A stretch of DNA of 64,000 nucleotides from Sinosporangium siamense (GTDB taxonomy: Bacteria > Actinomycetota > Actinomycetes > Streptosporangiales > Streptosporangiaceae), in NCBI RefSeq assembly GCF_016863435.1, contig NZ_BOOW01000006.1, positions 434,001 through 498,000 on the forward strand. The letters are read 5' to 3'. The translations under genes and the position numbers were made by a program. The notes beneath the pieces were generated by a model. That model searched no databases, was not told the origin of the DNA, and was given only the letters and a program-made list of their open reading frames with translations. This document shows, in pieces, positions 49,794 to 58,240 of this stretch (positions within the stretch are counted from its first letter, which is position 1; the number at the start of each line of letters is the position of its first letter).

Positions 49794-50930
49794 CTACCGC
49801 GATGACGGAGGTGGTAGTTCGCTGAGTCGGCTCTCGCTCGTTTCGACGGCGACCGAGAACCTGGCCCTGAGGTCCCCGGGAAGTTCTCCTCTGCCCAAGC
49901 CTCCCAGTTCCACCGCCCGAGCGAGCTCCAGTAGCTGTACCTGGGAAAGATTCGCTGAGGAAGGGTGCTTGAGGAGATCCCGGGCCGCGTAGCCGCCGCC
50001 CGGAGCGGTGGCCATGGCCGATAAGCGCTCAAGTACCGGCTGCATGTCAAGGCTGAGCCCCTCCTCGTTGGAAAGGTCCAGCACCGTAAGACCGAGCCTG
50101 CTGGTCACGGCTACCAGCGGCAGCTCATGATCGAGGGAGAGGAAATCGCTGACCATTTGACGGACCACACCCTCCGCGTTCTCCCCGGCCATTCGCAGGC
50201 GCAGGACGAGCAGACAGTTTGCGACCGTCTCTTCCCAGAGGTCGGCAAATTCGCTCTGGGTGAGAAGCAGGTGGGCGTCGGCATACCTTCCGGCGAAGGT
50301 ATGGGCGAGCACTGCGATCTGACGGCCGTCGCCTAGGTTTCGGCCGACGGCGCGCAGCTGCTCGGCGTGGTCGAGAGCCCTCTCCCAGTCGCCGGCACGA
50401 GCGAGCGCACGCATCCCGTCAACAAGGAGCACCCCCCACAGCCAGGTGCGGATCTCGTGGTGGTCGTCGTGGCTGAGAGTGAAGCCGGAGAGGTCAACGG
50501 TCCTTCCGTCGAGTTCGTCGGTCGTCTGGCTGGTAACTGCGGCGAACAGGTCGTGGAGTAGCTGGAAGGCAGCGCTACCGGCGCCTGCGCGAGTTCGGAG
50601 GCGAGCGATGTTGATGATCGGCTGGAGAGCGAGTTGCGCGACGGCTGAGGGCAGCGGTCCGGCCGCGCGGAACAAATCGAACTGCCGCCAGCACAAGTCG
50701 CGGGCGAGCTGCGGGATGCCGAGGTCACTGATCAGAAGAGCGGCCAGATTGAGGGCTTCGGCAGCGCGGAGCACGCCGTCGGGACCGTTCTGTCGAGCTT
50801 GCCCGGCCCGGGATTCGATCTGACTGATTCGGGTGGAGAGCGGCCGGGAGATGACCTGGGACCGCGCGATCAGCGGGAAGCGGCGCGCGGCCAGGTCGGC
50901 GAGGCGCTGCGGTGCGGTTCGGGTGTCCAT
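49794..50930 (-). CDS. Helical-repeat protein of the FxLD-type locus (378 aa)
   Basis: An all-helical protein with TPR-like spacing ('GVLRAAEALNLAALLISDLG', 'GMRALARAGDWERALDHAEQ', 'IAVLAHTFAGRYADAHLLLT') and no HTH or catalytic motif that I can see. ATG 50930 is preceded 8 nt upstream by GGAGG. It follows the FxLD-type methyltransferase by 26 bp and is probably co-transcribed. Proteins of this sort accompany actinomycete lanthipeptide genes, but their job is not known to me. Confidence 0.55.
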   Translation of the reverse strand: MDTRTAPQRLADLAARRFPLIARSQVISRPLSTRISQIESRAGQARQNGPDGVLRAAEALNLAALLISDLGIPQLARDLCWRQFDLFRAAGPLPSAVAQLALQPIINIARLRTRAGAGSAAFQLLHDLFAAVTSQTTDELDGRTVDLSGFTLSHDDHHEIRTWLWGVLLVDGMRALARAGDWERALDHAEQLRAVGRNLGDGRQIAVLAHTFAGRYADAHLLLTQSEFADLWEETVANCLLVLRLRMAGENAEGVVRQMVSDFLSLDHELPLVAVTSRLGLTVLDLSNEEGLSLDMQPVLERLSAMATAPGGGYAARDLLKHPSSANLSQVQLLELARAVELGGLGRGELPGDLRARFSVAVETSESRLSELPPPSSR

Positions 50931-50956
50931 GCGCGGCGCCTCCATGGGCGAGGTGG

Positions 50957-52189
50957 TTACCAGTTGATCGTCAGGCAGGTGTCGGGCCGTTCGATGAGGG
51001 TCCCGGCCTTGAGCCGGTCGTCGGGAGTACCCGAGCGGTAAGCGGTGATGACCGGGCGGGCGGGCCGGGTGTGATTCCACTCATGCAGGAGTTCGATGAA
51101 GCGATCAGTGAGGCTACGACTGCTTGGACCGTGAGCGACGATGCCGAGTTCTTTGGAGGCCGGCCCGTGCGGGCGGGCGGCGATATAGGCGAGGGTGGCG
51201 CCGTCGTAGAGCCCGGCACCCGCCCAGCGCAGTGCCGGATCGGCGATACCGGCGCGGCGTGCCGGCGCTCCGGCCGAGAGCCGGCTGAAGCCAGTGCTGT
51301 GGGTGGCGAGCCACAGATCGAGGTGCTCAACGGGCTCGAAGTCTGTGACGTTGATCCCGGTCCACCGGGCCTCGCCGGGCTTGGTGAGCACCTGCGCGAG
51401 CGCGGCCTGGTCGGCTTCGTCAGCGGTATCGATGTTGAGGGTGACGTGCTCGGCGAGTGTGATCGACGTGGTGGCCTGGGCGGCTGCTCCACGCATGGGG
51501 ACGAAGCCGCACACGCGGGTGTGGCTGCCGGTGAGGTGACCCGATGGCTGAAGATCGAAGGCGATGGAGCGGGTCAGGCCGCTGCCGTGGAGACGGAGCG
51601 GGATGACGATCCTGCCGTCGGCGGCGAGCTGGTCCCACCAGGGAGCGGAGATATCCCATGCTCCGGCCGTGACGATGATCCGATCGTAGGGGGCGGCTGC
51701 CCTCCAGCCTGCGGCGCCGTCACCGCAGATGCCGGTGACGGTGGTGTAGCCGGTCTTGGCGAGGGCGGCGGCAGCCCCGTCGGCAAGGTCCTGGTCGATC
51801 TCGATCGTGATGACACGGCCTTGGGGGCCGCTGAGCTCGGCAAGGACGGCGGCATTGATGCCCGTGGCTGCGCCGATCTCCAGGATGTGGTGGCCGGGCC
51901 TGACGTCCAGGTCTTCGGCCATCGTCGCGACGAGGTTGGGGTCGGAGGCAGACGACAGGGCGGTGCCGTCGGCGGCCCACTTGGTCACTACCGGCCCAGC
52001 CCTGTACGCTCCGGCAAGCTCGACGCCGCTGAGGAAGATTTCGCGGGGTACGGTCCGGAATGCGTGCTCCACGGCTGCGGTGCGAAACGTGCCACGACCG
52101 AGGATCTTGTCGGCGAGCTCATTGCGGAGTGCGGCGGGAGTGGGGTTGGGGGCGGTGGTGTCGGTGGTCACCGCGACGACATTACTCAT
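50957..52189 (-). CDS. FxLD-system methyltransferase, PCMT-like (410 aa)
   Basis: A protein-L-isoaspartate-methyltransferase-type enzyme of the sort encoded in FxLD lanthipeptide clusters. Order of motifs: 'VEHAFRTVPREIFLSGVELA', 'DPNLVATMAEDL', SAM-binding 'GHHILEIGAATGINAAVLAE', 'GRVITIEIDQDLADGAA', 'GICGDGAAGWRAAAPYDRII', then a C-terminal domain of about 180 residues with 'LSAGAPARRAGIADPALRWA'. It may methylate an Asp to form isoaspartate in the peptide, as shown for related lanthipeptide PCMTs. ATG 52189 overlaps the LanC stop by 8 nt. Confidence 0.75.
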   Translation of the reverse strand: MSNVVAVTTDTTAPNPTPAALRNELADKILGRGTFRTAAVEHAFRTVPREIFLSGVELAGAYRAGPVVTKWAADGTALSSASDPNLVATMAEDLDVRPGHHILEIGAATGINAAVLAELSGPQGRVITIEIDQDLADGAAAALAKTGYTTVTGICGDGAAGWRAAAPYDRIIVTAGAWDISAPWWDQLAADGRIVIPLRLHGSGLTRSIAFDLQPSGHLTGSHTRVCGFVPMRGAAAQATTSITLAEHVTLNIDTADEADQAALAQVLTKPGEARWTGINVTDFEPVEHLDLWLATHSTGFSRLSAGAPARRAGIADPALRWAGAGLYDGATLAYIAARPHGPASKELGIVAHGPSSRSLTDRFIELLHEWNHTRPARPVITAYRSGTPDDRLKAGTLIERPDTCLTINW

Positions 52190-53336
52190 CGGCCCGACCA
52201 CACGCCCGCTGTTCACGGCGGAAGGCTCGATCGAGCCAGGGCCGAACACCGCTGTGGTGGCTGCGGTGGCGAGGGTCCCAACCGTGGCACAGCGCCAGAT
52301 TGCCGAGCTGGGACAGCTGGGATCGGTCGCTGATGCAAGCGAGAAGCGCTTGTTCCGCACGGTACTGGCGTTCGGCGTCACCGAGAGCCAGGGCGGCAAG
52401 CTGGAGTGCGCGGGTAATTCCAGGGGTTCCGTAGCACCAGGATGGCCGGGCCGGGCCCTTCTGGTGGGGTTGCGCGTGGTCGAGGTCGGCGAGGGTGAGC
52501 CGTTCCGGCCACCACGGCCCGGCTTCGCCGGTCTGCTGCCAGTGCTCCAGCCAGTCCCTGATCGTCATGATCACTTTAGCCTGGCCGGGGACGATGATTC
52601 CGGCATGGAAGGTCAAAGAGAGCAAGGCGAGTGGGCCGGCGATGCCGTGCGCCATGCCCTGGTCGGAATGGCCGTGGGCGAAGTCTATGGCAGGGCGGCC
52701 TTCGGGCAGGTGGCCGGTCCACCAGCCAGGTGTGCACGTTCCAGCGGAGTCTTCGGCGGGGATGGGAGCGGTCAGACGGACCAGGTAGCCGAGCACTTCA
52801 CGAAGGTGCGGGCCCGTGGGGTCGCGGCGCAGGAAGTAGACGCCCAGACCGGTGAGTCCCCGGACAAGGTCGAACTCCCCGGGCGAGGGTCTGCGGCCCT
52901 CTGCCATGCGTTCGTCGGCTCGTTTGATCTGGCGATCCGTCATCGCTGAGATGACGACGTCGAGCCGGTTGAGATGTTGATCGGCATCGCCTGGCCGGAC
53001 GGCGGTGTGGAGGGCGAAGGCAAGGGCGGGGGCTCCATGCCAGAGGCCGGCGCCGCCCGCTCCCGCGATCGGTTCTCGGACGGCTGCAATGAACCACTCG
53101 GCCGCGCGTGTCCAGGGGCCATGGCCGTCAAGGGCACGTATGCCGTGCAGTAGTGCGATCCCGGAATGCCCGCAGGATAGGGACTGACCGTCCCAGCGTG
53201 GGCTGTCAGGTCCCTCACCAGCATCGGCGGACTGCGGTGGTGGCACGGCGAGTGCATCGGCGAGGCGCGGGGCCAGGACGCCCGCAGCCTGCTGATCGAC
53301 TTCAAAGGGAGGAACGAGGTCTGGCAGACGGTTCAT
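52182..53336 (-). CDS. LanC-like lanthionine cyclase, C-terminally truncated (384 aa)
   Basis: A LanC cyclase: 'LSCGHSGIALLHGIRALDGH', 'GLWHGAPALAFALHTAV', 'DFAHGHSDQGMAHGIAGPLA', and zinc ligands in 'RPSWCYGTPGITRAL' (Cys) and 'NLALCHGWD' (Cys-His). LanC normally continues 60-100 residues past the CHG motif. Here only about 30 low-quality residues follow before the stop, so the end seems to be lost or frame-altered. Start overlaps the dehydratase fragment stop (ATGA). It should close thioether rings if folded; loss of the last helices of the alpha-barrel makes that doubtful. Confidence 0.7.
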   Translation of the reverse strand: MNRLPDLVPPFEVDQQAAGVLAPRLADALAVPPPQSADAGEGPDSPRWDGQSLSCGHSGIALLHGIRALDGHGPWTRAAEWFIAAVREPIAGAGGAGLWHGAPALAFALHTAVRPGDADQHLNRLDVVISAMTDRQIKRADERMAEGRRPSPGEFDLVRGLTGLGVYFLRRDPTGPHLREVLGYLVRLTAPIPAEDSAGTCTPGWWTGHLPEGRPAIDFAHGHSDQGMAHGIAGPLALLSLTFHAGIIVPGQAKVIMTIRDWLEHWQQTGEAGPWWPERLTLADLDHAQPHQKGPARPSWCYGTPGITRALQLAALALGDAERQYRAEQALLACISDRSQLSQLGNLALCHGWDPRHRSHHSGVRPWLDRAFRREQRACGRADE

Positions 53337-53650
53337 CGGTGCACCACCTCTCGGCGGCGTGAGGTCCAAGCCAGCGCGATGGCACGGGCGAGCCGATAAC
53401 AGGTTCGTTCGCTCATGGGGTCGATCCCGATGCACCGGATGTGGTGCATGTGCAGCAGCGACCGGATCGTCCCCGCCGTTTCCGACCGTCCGCCGGTCAG
53501 ATTGCGGCTGTAGTCGGCTGCCGCATCCGCGCGTCTGGCCCATGCGTCGGCGATGACCGCGCCGCCGCGCAGATTGATGATCGCGCCGGGCTCGGCAAGT
53601 TGGACGGCCTGGCGGACAATGTCTCCGACGATCGCCGCCGGGACGAACAC
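53333..53650 (-). pseudogene. C-terminal fragment of a lantibiotic dehydratase
   Basis: The last about 65 residues ('ADYSRNLTGGRSETAGTIRS', 'LLHMHHIRCIGIDPMSERTC', 'YRLARAIALAWTSRRREV') match the closing segment of LanB / thiopeptide-type dehydratases, with the conserved SLLHMHHxR. The hundreds of residues expected upstream are gone, replaced by phage-like sequence on the other strand from about 53676. The exact breakpoint is between 53560 and 53680. The ATGA overlap with lanC confirms the original operon order. Confidence 0.7.
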
Positions 53651-53675
53651 CACCAGGACCACAGGCATGACCGCC

Positions 53676-53774
53676 GCGGGCATCGCCGTCGGCGACTATG
53701 TGACGGTCGACGTCGACCAGACCGGCTCCACCGCCAAGGGCTCCGACCTCGCCGTCCAGATCACGGTGGCGTAG
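53676..53774 (+). pseudogene. C-terminal end of a phage structural protein
   Basis: The last about 33 codons read 'AAGIAVGDYVTVDVDQTGST' and 'AKGSDLAVQITVA', resembling the end of phage minor structural proteins, and stop immediately before the ATG of the next phage-like gene (tagATG). No start is present; the upstream sequence belongs to the dehydratase fragment. Confidence 0.5.
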
Positions 53775-54470
53775 ATGGCCATCACGTTCCACAACTCCAC
53801 CACGGCCGTCTCCAACACCGGGCCGAGCATCACGGTGCCGGTCCCGGCCGGGACCGTGGACGGCGACTTCCTGGTGCTGTCCTACGTCAACAACCAGTCC
53901 GCCTCCAACCCGGCTCTCGCCGGGTGGAACCTAGCCGTGACCGTCTCGGACGGCACCATCGACCTGCTGTCGCGCCTCTACTGGCGCCGCGCGACCGGCG
54001 AACCCGCCACCTACACGATCACCAAGGGCTCCACCTACGGCGTGGAGTCGATCGCGGCCATCAGCCGCTACAAGGGCGTGGCCGTCACCGGCGACCCGAT
54101 CCGCACCACCGGAAACGCCATCATCAGACGCGGCGGACCGTACGTCGGCCCGGCCCTGACCGGTGTTACGCCTACCGACCTGGCGATCCATTCATGCGGC
54201 ACGGCCCTCAGCTCGTGGGCCGGTCGCGACTACACCCTGGCAGGGTCCGGCGGAGCCTGGGCCGAACGGGTCAACATCGTCAGCACCGACGGCACCGCCA
54301 CCCCTGCCGTCATCGTGCTCGACCAGCTCGGCGCCGCGACAGGTCCTACAGTCACATCCAGTGGTGTCAGCACCTACGACGCGGCAGGCCGCATCGCTGC
54401 GGTCGCACTAATGGCCGAACCGGCTGTCGCCGCCAGGCGGTTCCAGGGGTGGGGGGTTCCCGTCTACTAG
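53775..54470 (+). CDS. Phage tail/structural-like protein (231 aa)
   Basis: Starts 'MAITFHNSTTAVSNTGPSIT', 'VPVPAGTVDGDFLVLSYVNN', then beta-rich, Thr/Gly/Ala-rich sequence ('YTITKGSTYGVESIAAISRY'), a pattern common in actinophage tail-associated proteins. No signal peptide. ATG directly follows the stop of the preceding fragment. It is the only intact gene of what looks like a prophage scrap; no terminase, capsid or integrase is nearby. Followed by a terminator hairpin. Confidence 0.55.
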   Translation: MAITFHNSTTAVSNTGPSITVPVPAGTVDGDFLVLSYVNNQSASNPALAGWNLAVTVSDGTIDLLSRLYWRRATGEPATYTITKGSTYGVESIAAISRYKGVAVTGDPIRTTGNAIIRRGGPYVGPALTGVTPTDLAIHSCGTALSSWAGRDYTLAGSGGAWAERVNIVSTDGTATPAVIVLDQLGAATGPTVTSSGVSTYDAAGRIAAVALMAEPAVAARRFQGWGVPVY

Positions 54471-54487
54471 CAAGTGGCCGAATCCGA

Positions 54488-54522
54488 TGCGGAGACCCAG
54501 CCGCGTAGCCGGAGTCTCCGCA
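54488..54522. terminator. Terminator between phage-like gene and DUF397 gene
   Basis: TGCGGAGAC pairs perfectly with GTCTCCGCA (9 bp, 17-nt loop) between convergent stop codons. Confidence 0.7.
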
Positions 54523-54530
54523 CCGAAGGG

Positions 54531-54743
54531 CTAGAAGTCGAACTCTCCTCGCTTGGCCCCGTCGATGAAGGCGCCCCAGACACTAGCGCTGACCACGAAT
54601 GGGGGCTGGTCCAAGTGCTCTGTGTCGCGGATGCCGACTTGACCGCCAGGCAGGGGGGCCACTTCCAGGCAGTCCCCGCTGTCCCCTGAACGCTCAGCCT
54701 TGCGCCACTCGGCATTGGCCAGCAGTTCGTTGGTCACTTCCAT
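54531..54743 (-). CDS. DUF397 protein (70 aa)
   Basis: A small DUF397 protein: 'NAEWRKAERSGDSGDCLEVA' and 'VGIRDTEHLDQPPFVVSASVWGAFI' in part, followed by the closing 'GAKRGEFDF'. DUF397 proteins partner XRE/DUF5753 regulators; in Streptomyces such pairs (WhiJ/BldB-like) affect development. Its ATG overlaps the stop of the XRE gene by 10 nt, so regulator and partner are co-translated. Confidence 0.9.
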   Translation of the reverse strand: MEVTNELLANAEWRKAERSGDSGDCLEVAPLPGGQVGIRDTEHLDQPPFVVSASVWGAFIDGAKRGEFDF

Positions 54744-55567
54744 TGCCTCTCAGTCTCCCTGATCAAGTTGAGCGACGCCCTCCGAGGTTGAGCATCTCCG
54801 TGGATCATGTCGTACCTAGACCTGGTCTCCATTACCCGGCCCGGATCGGCTGTGATCTGACTCATGGTCACTGACTCGATGTACGCCATGTCCGGGATGC
54901 TCTGCCCGTTTGCGAGGACAAACGCGCCCTGGAGTCCGGTGGTCAGCCAGGAGTCTTGCAGAAGTATCTGCACAGTGACCCGTGGGTGGCCTGTCAGGGT
55001 GGCTAACCGAGCCATCTGCCCTGCCATCACCGCTCTGCTGCCGATGGGGCGAGTAAGGACACCTTCATCCAGTACTGCCCAGATCATAGGCCCGTCTTCA
55101 CGGTCAAGGACATGTTGTCGTTCCATACGGGCAGCGACATTCGCCTCCACCATGTCGGCCGTGATTCCCGGTTTTCCGCTGAAGATTGCCCGCGCGTAGT
55201 CCTCCGTTTGGAGCAGGCCCGGGACGATCAAGGGCTGCCATGTCCTAAGGGTATGAGCTGCCCTTTCTATCTCTACCCACTGCGCCAGCCATGTCGGCCA
55301 GCGTGCGGCATGCTCGGACGCTTCCTGCCAAGCGGACACAAGCTGGCCATCCGCTTGTAGGGCAGCATCGGCTTCTCGGACGAACTCCTCATCAGCGGGC
55401 CTTTCCCCACGTTCGACCATACTGACTTTGGAGACCGACCACCCCAGTGTGGCAGCTAAGTCCCTCTGTCGCATTCCTGTCGCTTTGCGAAGGTCCCGCA
55501 ACGCCGTCCCGAACCTCACACGGGGTGCCACCAGCGCTGACTCCTGCTCACTGTCTCGTGATCTCAT
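54734..55567 (-). CDS. XRE/DUF5753 regulator, WhiJ-like (277 aa)
   Basis: N-terminal XRE helix-turn-helix ('FGTALRDLRKATGMRQRDLA', 'LGWSVSKVSMVERGERPADE') and a C-terminal DUF5753 domain ('TWQPLIVPGLLQTEDYARAI', 'RMERQHVLDREDGPMIWAVL', 'VTVQILLQDSWLTTGLQGAF'). Start taken at ATG 55567. It forms the actinomycete trio with the DUF397 protein downstream and the divergent HATPase. Two tandem palindromes sit 27-63 bp upstream of its start, consistent with autoregulation. Confidence 0.9.
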   Translation of the reverse strand: MRSRDSEQESALVAPRVRFGTALRDLRKATGMRQRDLAATLGWSVSKVSMVERGERPADEEFVREADAALQADGQLVSAWQEASEHAARWPTWLAQWVEIERAAHTLRTWQPLIVPGLLQTEDYARAIFSGKPGITADMVEANVAARMERQHVLDREDGPMIWAVLDEGVLTRPIGSRAVMAGQMARLATLTGHPRVTVQILLQDSWLTTGLQGAFVLANGQSIPDMAYIESVTMSQITADPGRVMETRSRYDMIHGDAQPRRASLNLIRETERQWK

Positions 55568-55593
55568 GACCCTCCGAGGCGCTGCACATGAAA

Positions 55594-55630
55594 CACACGT
55601 CATTCGTGTGATAGCACACGCGATTCGTGC
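55594..55630. promoter_or_regulatory. Two tandem operators 21 bp apart
   Basis: CACACG-TCATT-CGTGTG (55594-55610) and CACACG-CGATT-CGTGC (55615-55630) share CACACGnnATTCGTG and start 21 bp apart, i.e. two helical turns on one DNA face. They lie between the divergent XRE and HATPase genes, nearer the XRE start. Confidence 0.65.
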
Positions 55631-55708
55631 CGCAAAAGTGCTTCCCATCATCTGTCAGCCCTAATGGGTTTCTGAGATGGTCTGTTCGGGTGCACGTGCA
55701 GCCTGAGA

Positions 55709-56227
55709 ATGCTGACTCCCGCCTCCAAGGCTTCTGATGGGCCTCGGCGCGGACCCGGAGGCAACACCAAACTGGACTACCCGGTGATTCATGTGCTTCG
55801 GAAGACAGACATTGAGGTCATGGGCGTTCTGAGGCTGCCCAGGAGCGATCTAGCGCCCGGCCTCGCCCGGGAAGCGTTGAACAGATGGATGGGGTATGAC
55901 CACCCGTCTCTCGACGCAGTGATGCTGGTGGCATCCGAGTTGGTAACGAATGCCTTCATGCATGCTGACCAGGCACGCTCTGGCGGCGGCATCCGATTCT
56001 CCCTGCTCCACCACGGTGACTGCTGGCGCATCGAGGTGAAAGACCAAGGTTCCTACTCCAGCGTGCCACGTCAGAAGACGCCGGCCGAAGAATCTGAGCA
56101 TGGCCGTGGCCTGCAACTCGTTGCCTTCCTCTCGGCAGGCCGCTGGGGGACTTTTGTCCACGACCACCGCACACGGGCTCGAACGGTGTGGTGTGAGGTA
56201 CCAGCAGACCCTGCTGCTGTGGAGTAG
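55709..56227 (+). CDS. HATPase (RsbW/anti-sigma-like) protein (172 aa)
   Basis: A stand-alone GHKL ATP-binding domain: N-box-like 'VMLVASELVTNAFMHA', 'WRIEVKDQGS' (DxG-type), 'SEHGRGLQLVAFLSAGRWGT' (glycine lid). No kinase His domain. Proteins like this sit beside XRE/DUF397 pairs throughout actinomycetes and may act as anti-sigma kinases. Divergent from the XRE gene across the double operator. Confidence 0.88.
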   Translation: MLTPASKASDGPRRGPGGNTKLDYPVIHVLRKTDIEVMGVLRLPRSDLAPGLAREALNRWMGYDHPSLDAVMLVASELVTNAFMHADQARSGGGIRFSLLHHGDCWRIEVKDQGSYSSVPRQKTPAEESEHGRGLQLVAFLSAGRWGTFVHDHRTRARTVWCEVPADPAAVE

Positions 56228-56446
56228 AGCATGCGTGCAGGTGGAGGATTACCGAGTTGCTCCGTGAGCTACACGGGAGCCCCAAGAGCGCCTCCTCTCT
56301 ACCCGCTACCTCCTATGGCTGGGGAGTCAGTCAACGTAGGCGCCGACAGAGCCCAACAGCTAGGTGGAGGTGCCCTTGACGACTGTCGCCCACAGGCCGA
56401 CGCTTCATGGTGAAACATTCGGAAACTATTCGGACAGGAGGCCCCT

Positions 56447-56824
56447 GTGAGCCTTACCTTCTTGGGCAAGGACTCAAAGCCAGACGAGTCCCCAACCCTG
56501 TACGCAACGGAGCAGGACACCTACATCGTGCAAGGCTGGATCGTGACCGATCCCGAGGTACTCGCCAAGCTCGTAGTGCCCGAGGGGGAGGCCATCGTTG
56601 AGGTCCCGAAGGGGCTCTTCAAGCATCTGATCAATGATGGCGTCAGGGGTACTATCACGAGCTGGAGGCCGCCCATTGTCTTCGTAACGGAGGAGGGAAA
56701 CCTCATCATCCAGGGATCTCTAGTCTCAAGCGCTGAAGTACGGGAGCAAATGGACATCCCGGATCACGAAGACTGCGTGGAGGTCCCTAAGTCATCACTA
56801 CGGGCTCTGCTCAGCGGAGGGTAA
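56447..56824 (+). CDS. Hypothetical protein upstream of DUF6879 gene (125 aa)
   Basis: Contains an internal duplication: 'TEQDTYIVQGWIVTDPEVLA', 'AIVEVPKGLFKHL' in the first half and 'TEEGNLIIQGSLVSSAEVRE', 'DCVEVPKSSLRAL' in the second, so it is two copies of a roughly 50-residue unit. No enzymatic motif. GTG start with GGAGG upstream. It precedes the DUF6879 gene by 3 bp and the second XRE gene, forming a three-gene operon. Less GC-rich than the neighbouring DNA, suggesting recent acquisition. Confidence 0.7.
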   Translation: MSLTFLGKDSKPDESPTLYATEQDTYIVQGWIVTDPEVLAKLVVPEGEAIVEVPKGLFKHLINDGVRGTITSWRPPIVFVTEEGNLIIQGSLVSSAEVREQMDIPDHEDCVEVPKSSLRALLSGG

Positions 56825-56827
56825 AAT

Positions 56828-57346
56828 TTGAAGCTAATCACGGGTGAAGCGCGGCGGGAGTTCTTTCACACCTTCCGCCGTGAAGCGCTGCATCTGGAGA
56901 TGCGCGACACCTACGGCACTCAAGTAGAGCAGCCCCACCTAAAGAAATGGGAAAGCGGAGAGCGGGACGAGGGTGAATGGTTACAGCCCTGGTTTAGGAC
57001 GGTCCGCGCTGCCACAGAGGCTGGAAAGTCTATTCGCCGTGCCCGGATTGTTTCTGAGCCCGTCACCGACTACCAGCGTTGGGTGCTGTCGGACTCTCAC
57101 CTCTTCACCGAAGCTGGTGAGCAGATTGTATGGATTCCGCGTCGGCGAGTCTCAGCAATCCCTCTCCCGGGAAACGACTTCTGGTTGTTCGATGAGGAGA
57201 CGGTCATCTTCTCTGTATTCGCCGGCACCGGCGAAGTAGTCGAACGTCAGCTCTCAGTAGATCCGGATGTGGTTCAACTATGCAAGGCGGCCTTTGAGGC
57301 CGTCTGGCCTCTGGGAATCCCAGACCACGAGTACAACCCGGCCTGA
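56828..57346 (+). CDS. DUF6879-like protein (172 aa)
   Basis: Resembles the actinomycete DUF6879 family: 'FRREALHLEMRDTYGTQVEQ', 'LKKWESGERDEGEWLQPWFR', 'RARIVSEPVTDYQRWVLSDS', 'GNDFWLFDEETVIFSVFAGT'. The family occurs with XRE/DUF5753 regulators and has no known biochemical role. TTG 56828 has GGAGG 7 nt upstream and lies 3 bp after the previous stop. The XRE gene follows by 8 bp. Confidence 0.75.
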   Translation: MKLITGEARREFFHTFRREALHLEMRDTYGTQVEQPHLKKWESGERDEGEWLQPWFRTVRAATEAGKSIRRARIVSEPVTDYQRWVLSDSHLFTEAGEQIVWIPRRRVSAIPLPGNDFWLFDEETVIFSVFAGTGEVVERQLSVDPDVVQLCKAAFEAVWPLGIPDHEYNPA

Positions 57347-57354
57347 TCCCTCCA

Positions 57355-58197
57355 GTGTCAAGTCAGGTCCAGCAAGCAAGGGAAGCGTTCGGGGCCCGCC
57401 TGCGCGATCTGCGCAAAGATGCACGCCTGACAGGGCGGGCCCTGGCATCGCAATCAGGCATACATTTCACAAAAGTCTCTCGCATCGAACACGGTAGGCA
57501 AAGTCCTAGCGAGGATGACGTCCGAGCCTGGTGTCGTGCATGCGATGCTGAAAATCAAGAGAGCGACCTGATTGCCACACTTCGGGGCATCGAAGGGATG
57601 TGGCTTGAGTGGCAGCGTCAGTTGCGAGGAAGCCTCAAGCGCTTTCAAGAGAAGTCTTTTCCGCTCTATGAGGCGACGGCCCGCTTTAGAGTATACGAAT
57701 CTGATGTCATCCCAGGAATACTCCAGACGGCCGAGTATTGTACCGAAATACTAAAAATTGCCTCACGTTTCTATGTCACCGAAACGGATGTCGATGAAGC
57801 AGTCGAAGCGCGCATGGAGCGACAGCGTTATCTCTACCGGGGCGATCGAAGGTTTGTGTTCGTCATCGAGGCTCGAACTCTGACCACAATCTTTGGAAGC
57901 TCAGACACCATGCTCGGTCAACTTGATCGCCTGCTTGCCGTGATGACCTTGCCCAGGGTCTCTCTGGGCATCATTCCGCCATACGCCTTACGTAGCCTGT
58001 GGCCAGGTGAGGGGTTCTGGATCTTCGACGATCGGCTCGTCAAGATCGAAACCACCACGGCAGGGATCAGAGTCACGCAGCCTCGCGAGATCGCGACTTT
58101 TGAGAAGGCTTTCAGCATCCTTCAGGGGCATGCCGTCTATGGGCCGGAGGCCCGGGAACTGCTCAGGGTGGCGATGCTAGAGCTGCAACATCTGTAA
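57355..58197 (+). CDS. XRE/DUF5753 regulator, second copy (280 aa)
   Basis: XRE HTH at residues 12-65 ('FGARLRDLRKDARLTGRALA', 'SGIHFTKVSRIEHGRQSPSE') and DUF5753 beyond ('RFRVYESDVIPGILQTAEYC', 'EARMERQRYLYRGDRRFVFV', 'LPRVSLGIIPPYALRSLWPG'). Codon use is distinctly less GC-rich than in the flanking genes, as in the two genes before it, hinting that 56.4-58.2 kb arrived together. Last gene of the three-gene operon. Confidence 0.88.
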   Translation: MSSQVQQAREAFGARLRDLRKDARLTGRALASQSGIHFTKVSRIEHGRQSPSEDDVRAWCRACDAENQESDLIATLRGIEGMWLEWQRQLRGSLKRFQEKSFPLYEATARFRVYESDVIPGILQTAEYCTEILKIASRFYVTETDVDEAVEARMERQRYLYRGDRRFVFVIEARTLTTIFGSSDTMLGQLDRLLAVMTLPRVSLGIIPPYALRSLWPGEGFWIFDDRLVKIETTTAGIRVTQPREIATFEKAFSILQGHAVYGPEARELLRVAMLELQHL

Positions 58198-58240
58198 ACA
58201 TCGTTGAGCCCTGCGGACGCCCGCTTCTACCGTCGTCTGC

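Noticed and set aside
53676-54470. Complete prophage
   Set aside because: Only a structural-gene end and one structural-like gene are present; no integrase, terminase, capsid or att sites were seen.
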